Source: Helicobacter trogontum (GTDB lineage Bacteria > Campylobacterota > Campylobacteria > Campylobacterales > Helicobacteraceae). From it: DNA of 64,000 bases. A program made the position numbers and the translations under genes. Positions 29,026 to 38,969 of the stretch are shown one piece after another. Each line of letters opens with the position of its first letter. Positions within the stretch are counted from its first letter, which is position 1. The notes below the pieces were generated by a model. It searched no databases, had not been told where the DNA came from, and saw only the letters and a program-made list of their open reading frames with translations. The stretch covers positions 55,252 through 119,251 of the forward strand of contig NZ_JRPL02000005.1 in NCBI RefSeq assembly GCF_000765905.2. The letters run 5' to 3'.

Positions 29026-29562
29026 AATCTTCCTTTTTATAGGTTTAATAATCTACATATTGTATAATTCTTTTGTTAATTATCTAAAATGTTTTCATAA
29101 TCTAGGGATACTAAATTTCATTATAACTACTTTCTTAAAAACCCTTGCATCCACCAAAAATCCAACCTATGAAAGTACTTAAAAGGTTATTATTGCTTAA
29201 AAAGGTTATACATAAAAATGATTAAATAAAAAGTATGTTTTTAAATTTTGTCTTTGCAGAATCTTTTGAATATTTCTGGATAAGGAATACACAATTATGC
29301 CATTTCATGTTTGTATCAACTCTTAGAGCTTAAATGTTGAGATGTATTATACTGGGGCTTAATGCATAAAAACTTTTAATCTTTGTGTTTTTATTTATTA
29401 TTAATACTTAATATGATCACCATGGAAATAAGTAGAAATATTAATTTTCTGAAAAACAACATAAACCAGTAAAAGAAGAGACAATTATTATTGTGTGCAA
29501 CTCAAAAAACAATGGGTTTAAAGAAATTGCACATCATATAGTTTGTTAGTCAGCTGCTAAAC
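29026..29562. other. Spacer with possible coding debris
   Basis: No intact gene. On the + strand near 29446-29549 a short frame reads KPVKEETIIIVCNSK and then GFKEIAHHIV before a stop, which looks protein-like but has no start. About 29230-29375 resembles 25345-25465. Confidence 0.3.
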
Positions 29563-30986
29563 TTATAGGTATCCAGCCGCTAGAACTAAAAAATATCCCG
29601 CTACACACGAACTAGACACGCCGATTAATCCAGGCAAAATAAAGCTGTGATTAATAACAAACTTTCCTATACGTGTTGTCCCGCTTCTATCAAACTGAAT
29701 TGTCGCAAGATCGCTTGGATATGTTGGTAAAATATAATAGCCATAACACGCTGCCGCAAATGCTACCACAACTCCTGGCTCAACGCCAATATCTAATGCT
29801 AAAGGCACAAATGCTGTAATCGCTGTTGCTTGAGAATTAACAAATTTTGAAATTAAAAGCAGCATAATTGCATAAGCCCAGATATGTCTTGTTACAATAC
29901 ACTCATCACATCTTTCATCATTGGAGTATGAACAGCAAACATTGTATCTGCCATCCATGAGATTCCAAACACCGCTACAAGTGCAATCATACCAGATTTA
30001 AAGATCTCATTGCTACCAATTTTTTTTACATCGGTGTTCGTAAAAATAATAATAAGTGAGCCAGCAAGTAACATAAACATTTGAATTACTGCCACCATTG
30101 AAAGAGAATCCATTTTGGGATTTCCTAATTCATCCACTTGTGCTACACCATCTTTCATAACTTGCCCCCAATTTGGTCGCAAAGAATCAAAGATTCCAAA
30201 CAAAGCTACACAAACAATCGCTCCCAAAAAGATCCACATCGCAATCCAACTACTTTGTGGCAAATTAACATCTAATAGCGTTTTGCTATCTCCATAGACA
30301 TATTTCTTAGTTTCAGGATTGTTGATTCTAGCTTGAAATTCAGCATCTTTATCTAAATCTTTGCCTCTAAACCATGAAAATATACCTATACACAACACAC
30401 CAAAGAGCGTGCTAGGAATAGTAATTTGAAGTAAATTAATATAGCCATCAAATCCTGCAAGCTTATGATCAGCATTAAGGAGCAATGCGGTAAGACTTAC
30501 AACCGCAACAGACACAGGCGAGGCAATAATTCCCATTTGTGAGGCAACAGACGCAGCTGCCATGGGACGCTCAGGACGAATATTATTTTTAATTGCAATA
30601 TCATAAATAATTGGCATGATTGTATAGACTACATGTCCAGTTCCACACAAAATGGTAAGAAAGCAGGTGACAAATGGAGCAAAAATTGTTAAAAGTTTTG
30701 GATTGCGTCTTAATATTTTTTCTGCAATTTGCAACATAATATCTAGCCCACCACTTGCTTGAAGTGTCGCACTTGCTACCACAACTGCTAGAATCGTAAG
30801 CATAACATCGATGGCAGGCTTTCCAGGTTTAATGTGAAAGAAAAAGACGAGCATTAAAATCCCAATGCCGCCTAAAAGCCCAAGCGCAATGCCACCTTTT
30901 CTTGCACCATAGAACAAACATATAAGCACAACCAAAAGCTGAATGCCAAATTGATAGCCCTCGCTTAAATTTGTGAGAAAATCCAT
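29563..30986 (-). pseudogene. dcuB: Anaerobic C4-dicarboxylate antiporter DcuB, frameshifted
   Basis: Fumarate/succinate exchanger for anaerobic fumarate respiration. Start ATG 30986 behind AAGGAG. The N-terminal frame (30986-29892) carries [52 protein letters not shown] and [14 protein letters not shown], very close to E. coli DcuB. It ends at a TAA. The remainder lies one frame away from about 29920 ([35 protein letters not shown], ending at 29563). One missing base near 29896-29920 accounts for the break. There is no homopolymer at the site, so it is either a true mutation or a sequence error. Confidence 0.85.
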
Positions 30987-31473
30987 ATAACGCTCCTTAA
31001 GATAAAATACACAAAAGTGTATCAAAAAGCCTTAAATTATATACTAACTTCCTATGAGGTTGCATGGTTTAATGTCATTGGATTGTCACTATTACGAAGT
31101 GTTGTAAATAATGAATTATCACTCATAAAACTAGGCAGTGCAACTACTTCTATCACCACACACAAGCAATAACCCATTATAAATTCTTATAATCTTTAGT
31201 AATATATCATTACATAGTATAAAAAGCTATTGCAATGAAGCTTCGCACACAAAAGATAAACAGATTATTTAAAGCTTAGTGCATTGAAATACACATTGTA
31301 AGCTTAAGAGTGCTTGTGTATAAGTTTTTAAAATCTCAAAGAAAATTCAATATATCTATACATCAAGCCCTAAATATTCAAAGTAAATCAAGAAGAATGC
31401 CTTAATATATGTTGTATAAAAATAAGATAGCATTATCGAATTTCATCTTCTTATGCATTCATTTTCTAATCAC
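30987..31473. other. Gene-free spacer
   Basis: Upstream of dcuB and downstream of the relic at 31474. No frame of note. It must contain the dcuB promoter. Confidence 0.4.
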
Positions 31474-31635
31474 CTATTTTAAAGTCAGTGCATAATTGCC
31501 TAAAAACTCCTTTGCTGGATGACCACTCCTAAAGCTCATCAATCGCATTGGATTGTAGATTTCTATTAGACTTTGCAAGGCAAAAAACACCAAAATCCAT
31601 GAAAATCTATCCATGATAAACAGCACTAACACCAT
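31474..31635 (-). CDS. Small membrane protein or gene remnant
   Basis: 53 codons starting MVLVLFIMDRFSWILVFFA, one membrane span, then a polar tail IYNPMRLMSFRSGHP and NYALTLK. The composition (Arg, Gly, Pro, Asp, Glu) is protein-like. The same frame is coding-like upstream through an in-frame TAG at 31654-31656 (LPSLAY after it, VFYLIYLSCLLYFLVKS before it) right up to the rimP stop. So this may be a two-span protein broken by one stop. I do not recognise the family. Confidence 0.35.
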   Translation of the reverse strand: MVLVLFIMDRFSWILVFFALQSLIEIYNPMRLMSFRSGHPAKEFLGNYALTLK

Positions 31636-31728
31636 ATAAGCTAGTGAAGGCAGCTAAACATACATACTTTTTACCAAAAAATACAATAAACAAGAGAGAT
31701 ATATGAGATAGAAAACTGCACAATCAGC

Positions 31729-32226
31729 CTATTCTTTTAAAGCATAGCTTTCCCAATCAAAAATCGTCTTTACTTTCTTACATTCATCAAGTCGTATGAC
31801 ATGCGTTCTTGTATCTTGTGGAGTCTGCTGTTTTTTCTTTGTCGGTTTAAGAATCTCTTTGATTGTTATCTCTTCTGTATTATAAGATTCTAGGATACCA
31901 ACTATAGTTGTTTTATCTGATAGGGTAACTGCGACTTGCTGTCCTATACTGCATAAAAAATGTTTTGGTTTTTTCAAGTTTCGTTCAATACCTGGCGAAC
32001 TTACCTCTAGGTGGTACGCCTCCAAACTAGTAAGCTCTACATCTAAAAGTGGGGCAATAAGTGCACTCACATTTTCACAATCATCCAGACTAACGCCATC
32101 TTTCTTAAAGATTGAAATACGCAAAATCATATTTTCATTTTCTTTTAACAGCTCGATATCATAAAGCTCTATGCCTTTTTGCGTAATTAATGCTTCAATT
32201 TTATCATGTAAATCTTTTGTTATCAT
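31729..32226 (-). CDS. rimP: Ribosome maturation factor RimP
   Basis: Assists assembly of the 30S subunit. 165 residues. The N-terminal domain has GIELYDIELLKENENMILRI and DDCENVSALIAPLLD; the hallmark LEVSSPGIERNLKKPKHF lies near residue 75; a C-terminal SH3-like domain follows. The ATG overlaps the rbfA stop (ATGA), a standard coupling. infB, which often heads this cluster, is not here. Confidence 0.92.
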   Translation of the reverse strand: MITKDLHDKIEALITQKGIELYDIELLKENENMILRISIFKKDGVSLDDCENVSALIAPLLDVELTSLEAYHLEVSSPGIERNLKKPKHFLCSIGQQVAVTLSDKTTIVGILESYNTEEITIKEILKPTKKKQQTPQDTRTHVIRLDECKKVKTIFDWESYALKE

Positions 32227-32573
32227 GTCTTATCCTTATTTGATTGATTATGAATTTGTGCAAAGATTTTATCAAGATTATTTTGGATTTGTAAACTATC
32301 ATCAAACACCAACGTAAGCTTTGGTGCACTGTGCCATGCAGTTGTGCTTAAAATATATTCTTGCACGATTGGACGTGCTTTTTTGAAAGCTTGTAGAATC
32401 TTTGTTTGCATATCTTTATCTATATTGCTTGATTCTATAAATATCTTAGCATCATGTTTGCCTCTTGAGCATTGCACTCTTGTAACCTCTAGTGTATTTA
32501 GCATACTATCGCCCAAACTCCCTAATGCTTCATTTATTATTTCATGTAAAAACGCTTCTCGACGTTCTTGCAT
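32223..32573 (-). CDS. rbfA: Ribosome-binding factor A
   Basis: 30S maturation and cold-adaptation factor with a KH-like fold. Start chosen at ATG 32573 (116 residues, MQERREAFLHEI) because AAGG lies 7 nt before it and homologues start at this point; ATG 32603 would add ten residues. Features: RVQCSRGKHDAKIFIESS and the C-terminal APKLTLVFDDSLQIQNNLDKI, matching the family end motif. Its stop overlaps the rimP start. Confidence 0.88.
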   Translation of the reverse strand: MQERREAFLHEIINEALGSLGDSMLNTLEVTRVQCSRGKHDAKIFIESSNIDKDMQTKILQAFKKARPIVQEYILSTTAWHSAPKLTLVFDDSLQIQNNLDKIFAQIHNQSNKDKT

Positions 32574-32672
32574 GACCTTACCTTGTGTAATTTTATTTTG
32601 CATATTCTCTCTCTTGTGATTTTAGATTCTTTATATATAAACTATACATAAAACTCAATTATATTTTAGAAT

Positions 32673-33122
32673 CTAAGAGTTAAATAAATGTAATATTTTA
32701 TTAAGATTTGCTCTCTTTGCCTTTGGCAAGATAAAAAACATATCAAGACCCCACCATATTGCAACACCAACTAAACCAATATAACCCGCAACAAGAAAAA
32801 TAAGAGAAATCAGTGCTAAATCGGATAACTGCACAAAAACTACACTAATCATCAATAATGCATATGATATGAGCAAAAGGCTAACTTTTAGTGCACCAAT
32901 AACTCTATCGCCAATCATAAAACGACCGACTCCAAAGATACCAAGTATAACACTCCCAACCCAGAACACCATTTGAACATTATGGAGCTTTAATAATGGT
33001 AAACCTATGACAATTTTTGCAAGCCCAACCTTATCCAATTTCCTTAGCTTGTCTTTTACAAGCGTAAAACTCTCGTTTGGAATCTTATCATATAGATGCA
33101 GCATAATCAATGATGGAACCAT
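32673..33122 (-). CDS. TM2-domain membrane protein
   Basis: 149 residues with about four hydrophobic spans. The segment GSVILGIFGVGRFMIGDRVIGALKV has the TM2 pattern (Gly-rich turn, F/G-x-x-RF-x-IGD, then GxLK). ATG 33122 follows AAGGA. It lies 10 bp after the gene at 33133 and so shares its transcript. The function of TM2 proteins is unknown. Confidence 0.65.
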   Translation of the reverse strand: MVPSLIMLHLYDKIPNESFTLVKDKLRKLDKVGLAKIVIGLPLLKLHNVQMVFWVGSVILGIFGVGRFMIGDRVIGALKVSLLLISYALLMISVVFVQLSDLALISLIFLVAGYIGLVGVAIWWGLDMFFILPKAKRANLNKILHLFNS

Positions 33123-33132
33123 AATCTTCCTT

Positions 33133-33885
33133 TTATTCTACAAGATTTTTCAATTTGTTTTTAAAAAGCAAACCAAGAATCTCCTCTTCTTTGATTTGAT
33201 TTGCATGAATTGCACGCTTATGTTTCGCACTCAAAATCTCACACAATTCTGCTATACATAAAGGGCAAATACGTAGGGGATGCTCATAGAAAAGTCGCGT
33301 GTCAACACCACCAGAGCGAACGCGGTAATCAAAAGCATTCTTGGTTGGCACACACACTCTTATTAATTCTTGTGATGTCTTTTTTATCGCTTCACACCGA
33401 ATAAAATGTAAATGTGGCGAATCCTTTTTTGCAAATGTTCGTTCATCAAGAATATAAGTGTAAGCACATGCTAGATGAAGTTCTGCACCAATGTATAACT
33501 CAAAAAATTTAGAATTGCTACTAGATAAATCAATTTTCATTCCTTTTTGCAGACTCTCACTATCAAAAACGCTTAAATTAGATAAATATTGCAGAATTTT
33601 TTGTGTTTTAGAAAAAAGTTGTGGTACTTGTGCCATTTTCCCATCTTTTTGCACTTTATCTATGGTACTAGGCTTTATATGTGTTGTCTCCTTGGTGTCT
33701 TGTTGCATATTATTTAAACCTTGATGTATGTTAGAATTCATGGTATTTTGCATCACATCTTGTGTTAAGTCTGCATCCGATATTCTTATTGGCTTGATTG
33801 GATTTTGAAAGGTTTTCACAAAGGCATACCGCACATCATCTTGCACTGCCATAGCCCCATTTGTCTGTATATTTTCTGTTTGCAT
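33133..33885 (-). CDS. Hypothetical protein with C-terminal CPLC motif
   Basis: 250 residues from ATG 33885 (AAGG 6 nt upstream; ATG 33891 overlaps the site). There is no signal peptide or membrane span. Residues 1-90 are polar and low in hydrophobics (Gln, Asn, Thr, Lys), probably disordered. The C-terminal 150 residues are ordered, with HFIRCEAIKKT, then YRVRSGGVDTRLFYEHPL and RICPLCIAELC; the Cys pairs could bind a metal. I do not recognise the family. Its only near neighbour is the TM2 protein, with which it forms an operon. Confidence 0.6.
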   Translation of the reverse strand: MQTENIQTNGAMAVQDDVRYAFVKTFQNPIKPIRISDADLTQDVMQNTMNSNIHQGLNNMQQDTKETTHIKPSTIDKVQKDGKMAQVPQLFSKTQKILQYLSNLSVFDSESLQKGMKIDLSSSNSKFFELYIGAELHLACAYTYILDERTFAKKDSPHLHFIRCEAIKKTSQELIRVCVPTKNAFDYRVRSGGVDTRLFYEHPLRICPLCIAELCEILSAKHKRAIHANQIKEEEILGLLFKNKLKNLVE

Positions 33886-34045
33886 TTTCATCCTTATCTA
33901 TCTTAATAGAATACACAACAAGATATTTGATTACCAAATTTCATAGCTAAGATGGAAAAATAGTGATAGCTAACTTAAACTCCCTTCACCCTTAAAAACC
34001 AAGCAAGGATACGCACACTTGCAAATACATGTGATTTGATATTAC

Positions 34046-34525
34046 TCATTGTGGTAATTGTAAGGTTTCTATCTTTGGTCTTTTTGCTTGATAAGGGGCA
34101 ATCTCTTTATCACTCATTTTTCGCCACGATAGAGTTTTACCAAATGTGCCTCTTTTGTCTTTACTCACACGCAATTTCAACACCCCATCATTCCATTCTG
34201 CACTGACATGATAGGTATCACCATTTTGAAAGTTATAGAGCTTACCACCATGATATTTGTTGTCTTTTTTGTGTGTAAGATTCCATAAAAATACACTTCC
34301 ACCAACCTTTCTATCACGCAGCCTTGGATCTGGATTTTTCACATCATTACCAGAATCTTTGCCACTTTTATTTGCAAACCCCACACCATAAAACTTGCCA
34401 TTTTTTTGAAAGATCTCAACATAAGATTCATCACCCTTTGAGGCTACCGCATACACACCAGTAATATCACTTGCAAACACCACAGCACTAAAACATAAAA
34501 TAAAAAGATAGAAAATAAAACGCAT
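34046..34525 (-). CDS. DUF2147-type exported protein
   Basis: 159 residues from ATG 34525 behind AAAGG. Signal peptide residues 1-18 (cut near VFAS). The mature part begins DITGVYAV and continues with a small beta-rich domain (YVEIFQKNGKFYGVGF, RDRKVGGSVFLWNL, LKLRVSKDKRGTFGKTLSWRK). This matches the layout of DUF2147, periplasmic proteins of unknown function. It is a single gene downstream of pyrB on the same strand. Confidence 0.75.
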   Translation of the reverse strand: MRFIFYLFILCFSAVVFASDITGVYAVASKGDESYVEIFQKNGKFYGVGFANKSGKDSGNDVKNPDPRLRDRKVGGSVFLWNLTHKKDNKYHGGKLYNFQNGDTYHVSAEWNDGVLKLRVSKDKRGTFGKTLSWRKMSDKEIAPYQAKRPKIETLQLPQ

Positions 34526-34617
34526 AAACAACCTTTAATAAAAATAGCTGGATTATAACACACAAAAAAACTATATTATAAAAATATGACGCGTCATAAC
34601 ATATATTTGAAGCAGTC

Positions 34618-35520
34618 TTATCCATCATGACATAAAAATTCCATAACTGCCATGCGAATCTTAACGCCATTTTGCACTTGTGTAAGCACTTTGCAACATG
34701 GACTTGCCAATACATGATCATCAATATCAATATTACGATGCACGGGTCCAGGATGCAACACAATAATATCACGATCTTTTATTAATTCTTTAGTAACACA
34801 AAATCTATTTGCATAATCTTTAAGGCTACCATAAATTTGTGTATTATGCCGCTCTGTTTGTGTTCGCAAAGCCATAATGACATCAACCTCATCAATCACC
34901 TCTCTTAGATCATGTGCAGTTTGCAATCGTGTTTTGTAAAGAAAATGTGGCGGTGCAACAAGCACAACATTAACACCAAAACGAGTTAATAGTTCAATGT
35001 TGCTATTTGCAACCCTTGAATTTTTAATATCCCCAACAATTGCTACTTTTTTATTTTCCAGTACAGATAACCCACGCAAACAATCATTATTGCCAAAATG
35101 ATTTGCCATTGTATAAAGATCAAGTAGAGCTTGTGTTGGATGTGCATGTGCACCATCACCCCCATTAATGATTGGACAAGAAGTAAAGTGTGCTAAGAAA
35201 TTTGGTGCTCCAGCACTTTTATGTCGCACAATAATTCCATGTGGCTGCATAGCATTAAGCGTTGCAGCAGTATCCGCCATGCTTTCACCTTTAGCAGTAG
35301 AGCTTTTTGCTACATCAAGACTTATAACTTCTCCGCCAAGATTCTTAATGGCTATTGAAAAGCTACTTAATGTGCGAGTGGAGTTTTCAAAAAATATGGT
35401 AATAAAGCGTTTGTTTTTTAATGTCTCTTTATTATCAGTCATATTTGCGGTACGTGCAAATATATGTTTAATTTCTTCTACATGTAAATCAGTGGTTTGT
35501 ATGAGATGCCTTATACTCAT
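34618..35520 (-). CDS. pyrB: Aspartate carbamoyltransferase catalytic chain
   Basis: Commits carbamoyl phosphate and aspartate to pyrimidine synthesis. 300 residues, ATG 35520 behind GAAGG. Phosphate-binding [12 protein letters not shown] near residue 47, [18 protein letters not shown] near residue 125, [16 protein letters not shown] near residue 157, [10 protein letters not shown] (aspartate loop) and HPGPVHR near residue 258 are all present. No regulatory chain pyrI is visible, as usual in this group. It is divergent from a lipoprotein gene at 35605. Confidence 0.95.
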   Translation of the reverse strand: MSIRHLIQTTDLHVEEIKHIFARTANMTDNKETLKNKRFITIFFENSTRTLSSFSIAIKNLGGEVISLDVAKSSTAKGESMADTAATLNAMQPHGIIVRHKSAGAPNFLAHFTSCPIINGGDGAHAHPTQALLDLYTMANHFGNNDCLRGLSVLENKKVAIVGDIKNSRVANSNIELLTRFGVNVVLVAPPHFLYKTRLQTAHDLREVIDEVDVIMALRTQTERHNTQIYGSLKDYANRFCVTKELIKDRDIIVLHPGPVHRNIDIDDHVLASPCCKVLTQVQNGVKIRMAVMEFLCHDG

Positions 35521-35604
35521 GTTTTACCTTCAAATGTAAATTAGCTGACTATTATAACAAATTTGCTAGAATACGCAGTAAATCTTTATTAATGAAAGCT
35601 AGGT

Positions 35605-36117
35605 ATGCAGTTATTCTTTAAGAAGTTTTTAGGTTATGTCCCATTATTTTTTTATGTGTTTTATCTTGGTTGTTCATCATATTTCTCAAAATCTGAATTT
35701 TTGGATACACCACCTGAATTATTAGCACAAAATAGTCGCATGATTTTACTCTCGGGTGCAGATGAAAAGTTAAAGATTGCTGCAAGATTAACACACTTAA
35801 ATAGTCTTGATAGTAGTATCTATAATGGCAGAGAATATTTTTTTTTAGAAATATTTAATGATGACGAATATACAGTAATGCCAGATTCTATGCAGCTTAG
35901 CATGTTTGGCAGAAAGCCCTTATGGATACGCCCTATAGAGGCTAGGGAGCTTGATGACTTACTAACCCTACAAAACAATTTATCTAGCGGCTATCTTATT
36001 GCTTTCAGATACCCATCTGTATTTGAAAAAAAGAATATGAAGGTGCAATTAAGCATAGAATCTTTTGAACCAGCTGTGTTTGATTTTTCTTATATTATAT
36101 TAGACTCAAAGTTATAA
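35605..36117 (+). CDS. Conserved hypothetical lipoprotein
   Basis: 170 residues. Signal with lipobox VFYLGC at about residue 24. The mature part is a compact beta-rich domain (LDTPPELLAQNSRMILLSGADEK split by loops, then REYFFLEIF, SMFGRKPLWIRPIEARELDD). From memory, a similar lipoprotein (HP1085) sits beside pyrB in H. pylori, so the neighbourhood appears conserved. Function unknown. Confidence 0.65.
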   Translation: MQLFFKKFLGYVPLFFYVFYLGCSSYFSKSEFLDTPPELLAQNSRMILLSGADEKLKIAARLTHLNSLDSSIYNGREYFFLEIFNDDEYTVMPDSMQLSMFGRKPLWIRPIEARELDDLLTLQNNLSSGYLIAFRYPSVFEKKNMKVQLSIESFEPAVFDFSYIILDSKL

Positions 36118-36709
36118 TTTTTACATGGTTTTCATCTCACCTATATCTTAAGTGCAAACAATATCCATAGATATAGTTCCGCATACAGCAATAACCTAAA
36201 ATTTGATAATTTAACAAAACTTTGTAGTAAGACATACCTTCTTGTAATCAAAACCTCTAAAAAACACTATAAATAATGCTTTAATATCCTTCATTGATTT
36301 ACATGTCCCTATTGTGTATAGTTTGTAAGAGGTATCAAAAAACCAAAGCATATCATAGGCTAAAAACCTTGCAAATATGGCTTAAAATAATACGTATTAT
36401 AAAAAAGATATTTTTATATATTACAAGAAAATAAGAATAAGTATAGAATCTTGGGCGAGGTTATAAAACCAAAATGTTTTATAATAGAATAATTACGAGT
36501 TTATTAAACATTGAATAAAAGCTAGTGTAAATATAGCATGTTATTATCTAGATTCTATGTGATTCAATACCTCTTAGTTTTCATATTATTAACACATAAT
36601 TACAGAATATTTTAACACAAGGTTTTTTATATTGATTTTAGCTTAAGTGCAATATTATTCTTATTGTGTTAGCATTACAGACTTAAAAGATTCTATCAAG
36701 GATAACAAT
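36118..36709. other. Gene-free spacer
   Basis: About 590 AT-rich bases. No gene or strong hairpin is seen; the hypC promoter should lie at its right end. Confidence 0.4.
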
Positions 36710-36985
36710 ATGTGTCTAGCAATCCCATCTAAGGTCATAAGTATAAATAAAGAAACAAATATGGCAACACTTGATACACTTGGCGTCCAACGCGAAGCAA
36801 GCCTTGATCTCATGCAGGATAATGTAGCTATTGGTGATTTTGTTTTATTGCATGTTGGCTATATTATGGGCAAAATTGATGAAGAGGATGCAATCGAAAG
36901 CCTAAAGCTCTATGCAGAAATGGTAGCAGCCATGCAAGAGGAAGATGAAGAGTTGCACATGCTAGAAGAGGCAAATAGATCATAG
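36710..36985 (+). CDS. hypC: Hydrogenase maturation chaperone HypC
   Basis: 91 residues from ATG 36710 behind AAGGA; the open frame runs further upstream but the family always starts Met-Cys. The essential N-terminal Cys is in MCLAIPSKVISI; later text GDFVLLHVGYIMGKIDEEDA is the family core. HypC carries the iron-cyano moiety with HypD to NiFe hydrogenase. hypD and other hyp genes are not adjacent, so it is a detached single gene here. Confidence 0.93.
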   Translation: MCLAIPSKVISINKETNMATLDTLGVQREASLDLMQDNVAIGDFVLLHVGYIMGKIDEEDAIESLKLYAEMVAAMQEEDEELHMLEEANRS

Positions 36986-37437
36986 CTTTATAGACTATAA
37001 TTGATACTATTACCGAGTTTATCACATCTTAAATGTAGTGAGCAGTCAATAAGAGCCATTCGTGCAGCCAAGATCAATCTTGGCAAATAATCGGATGTGT
37101 GGTTTTGCTATACTTTATTTAAGCTTTCAATATCACAAAATTGTGCATGACAAGCCCTAATCACTCATACCTCTTATCCTTAGATTCTTAGTTGTTTATT
37201 TTGATAGCATTATATAAATACTGCAAACCCAAATACTCTTATGCACAAAAATACAAATTATCTCTTAATTACATTCCTTGTATCTTCATGCAATCTACTC
37301 TTCTAAATGTGTAAAATCAATCCACAAACTGCTTAACAATCTTACACAGCATATAAAATCTCATAGATTATATGAATATTTTTAGTCAAGATATATTTAT
37401 TTGCAATATACATAAGGAATAGATTTATAATAATTCG
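36986..37437. other. Gene-free spacer
   Basis: About 450 bases between the convergent hypC and the BspA-like gene. Nothing recognised. Confidence 0.4.
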
Positions 37438-38865
37438 TCATTTATACCAGCTAGGAAGCCTTCTCATACCAGAATCTTTAAACATATCCATCTTGCTTTT
37501 TGCATTTACTTCCCAATAATCTAAATCCTGATTAAAACTTATAGCACCCTCAAACATACGATCCATATATCTTATATTATGTGTACGCCAGAATCTCAAC
37601 GCCTGATTAAATGAAGTTGCATTTCTAAACATCTCACTTGTATTCCACACATCCGCAAGATTCCATTTATCAATTTCTTGATTAAAAGCCTTTGCATTTT
37701 TAAACATAGAGCTCATGCTTGTTACACGACCTACATTCCACTTATTTAAAGGCTGATTAAACCTTAACGCTCCTTCAAACATCGATCGCATTTCACGCAC
37801 CTTTGATACATTCCAAGATTCTAAGGGTTGATTGAAATTCTTTGCATTCTTAAACATAGCAAGCATACTTTCTACCCGAGATACATTCCAAGATTCTAAA
37901 GGTTGGTTGAAACTTATAGCATTCTCAAACATATTCTCCATATATTTCACTTTGCTGACATTCCATGTATGAATGTTTTGATTAAAAGAAGTCGCAAAAG
38001 CAAACATAGCATTCATGTTTATTACATTTTCCACATTCAAAGAATCTAATGCGCCATTAAAAGATTTTGCACCATAAAACATTTCACGCATACTTTCAAC
38101 ACTTCTAGTATCCCATTTATTAAGACTCTGATTGAAACTTTCTGCTTCAAGAAACATGGCATTCATGTAACGCACATTGGCTACATTCCAAGATTCTAAG
38201 GGTTTATTAAAAGCCTTAGCCCTTGCAAACATATTATTCATGCTTTCCACATTACTTACATTCCATTTGGAAATATCTCTATTAAACTGCGCAGCATCAG
38301 CAAACATGAAATCCATGTTTGTCACATTTTTAACATTCCATCTAGAAATATCATGATTAAAAAACTTTGCACGATCAAACATAGCATACATGTTTGTCAC
38401 ATTTTCTACATTCCAAGATTCTATGCCGCTAAAATCTTTACGTATTGAGTTTTTAAATAAGGCACTCATATCGTTAATAGCACTTGTGTCAATTTCACTT
38501 AGTTTTATAGATTCATCATCCACAAGAGCCTTTAATTCACTTTTTGTCTGTGGCAAATACTTTTTCATAGTCTTAGATTCTGTATGCATTGCAGTTGTTT
38601 TAGCAACTATCTCTTTTTCCTGCATATTGTTATCAGATTTTATATTCTTATGTGTTGTTGTTTCATTTGTATCTACAACACTCTTAGAATCTATCTTACC
38701 TTTTTCTACTTCATCTACATGTGATTTTGGGTGCATTTTAGAATCTTGATTTGCGTTAGAAATAGCTTCATGACGGGTTTCTTTTGTGCTTGTTGTTGCG
38801 GCTTTGGCATAACATGACATGGCAATAAAGCAACACAACAATAGTGTGATAAATGTAGATTGCAT
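37438..38865 (-). CDS. BspA-type leucine-rich-repeat surface protein (DUF285)
   Basis: 475 residues from ATG 38865 behind GAGGAG. Residues 1-21 are a signal peptide. A polar Lys/Thr/Ser-rich linker (to about residue 115) leads into roughly 13 tandem 25-residue units of the form WNV-xx-V-xx-M-xx-MF-xx-A-xx-FNQ-x-L-xx (for example WNVSKVREMRSMFEGA). This is the BspA/DUF285 repeat, found in surface adhesins and proteins that bind host matrix in oral and gut bacteria. There is no anchor domain: it ends RLPSWYK. Adjacent repeats are similar at DNA level, so unit number could change by recombination. Divergence from the usual Helicobacter outer-membrane repertoire suggests acquisition, but base composition is not obviously foreign. 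Confidence 0.82.
   Translation of the reverse strand: MQSTFITLLLCCFIAMSCYAKAATTSTKETRHEAISNANQDSKMHPKSHVDEVEKGKIDSKSVVDTNETTTHKNIKSDNNMQEKEIVAKTTAMHTESKTMKKYLPQTKSELKALVDDESIKLSEIDTSAINDMSALFKNSIRKDFSGIESWNVENVTNMYAMFDRAKFFNHDISRWNVKNVTNMDFMFADAAQFNRDISKWNVSNVESMNNMFARAKAFNKPLESWNVANVRYMNAMFLEAESFNQSLNKWDTRSVESMREMFYGAKSFNGALDSLNVENVINMNAMFAFATSFNQNIHTWNVSKVKYMENMFENAISFNQPLESWNVSRVESMLAMFKNAKNFNQPLESWNVSKVREMRSMFEGALRFNQPLNKWNVGRVTSMSSMFKNAKAFNQEIDKWNLADVWNTSEMFRNATSFNQALRFWRTHNIRYMDRMFEGAISFNQDLDYWEVNAKSKMDMFKDSGMRRLPSWYK
37480..38430 (-). repeat. About 13 tandem 75-bp coding repeats
   Basis: DNA periodicity of 75 bp inside the BspA-type gene. The words ACATTCCAAGATTCTA and AAACATA recur once per unit. 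The best-matched units are near 37800-37930. This is protein-repeat DNA, not a CRISPR. Confidence 0.75.
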
Positions 38866-38969
38866 ATTACTCCTCATTAAATTAGATCTAGGTTATCATC
38901 ATATTTCTAGTGTTTAGAAAGTCTGATCCATAGCATAACATATTAATGGCTTAACATAAAACCTTTTGT

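Noticed and set aside
37480..38430. CRISPR-like array
   Set aside because: The 75-bp periodicity is in frame and encodes the 25-residue BspA repeat; there are no unique spacers.
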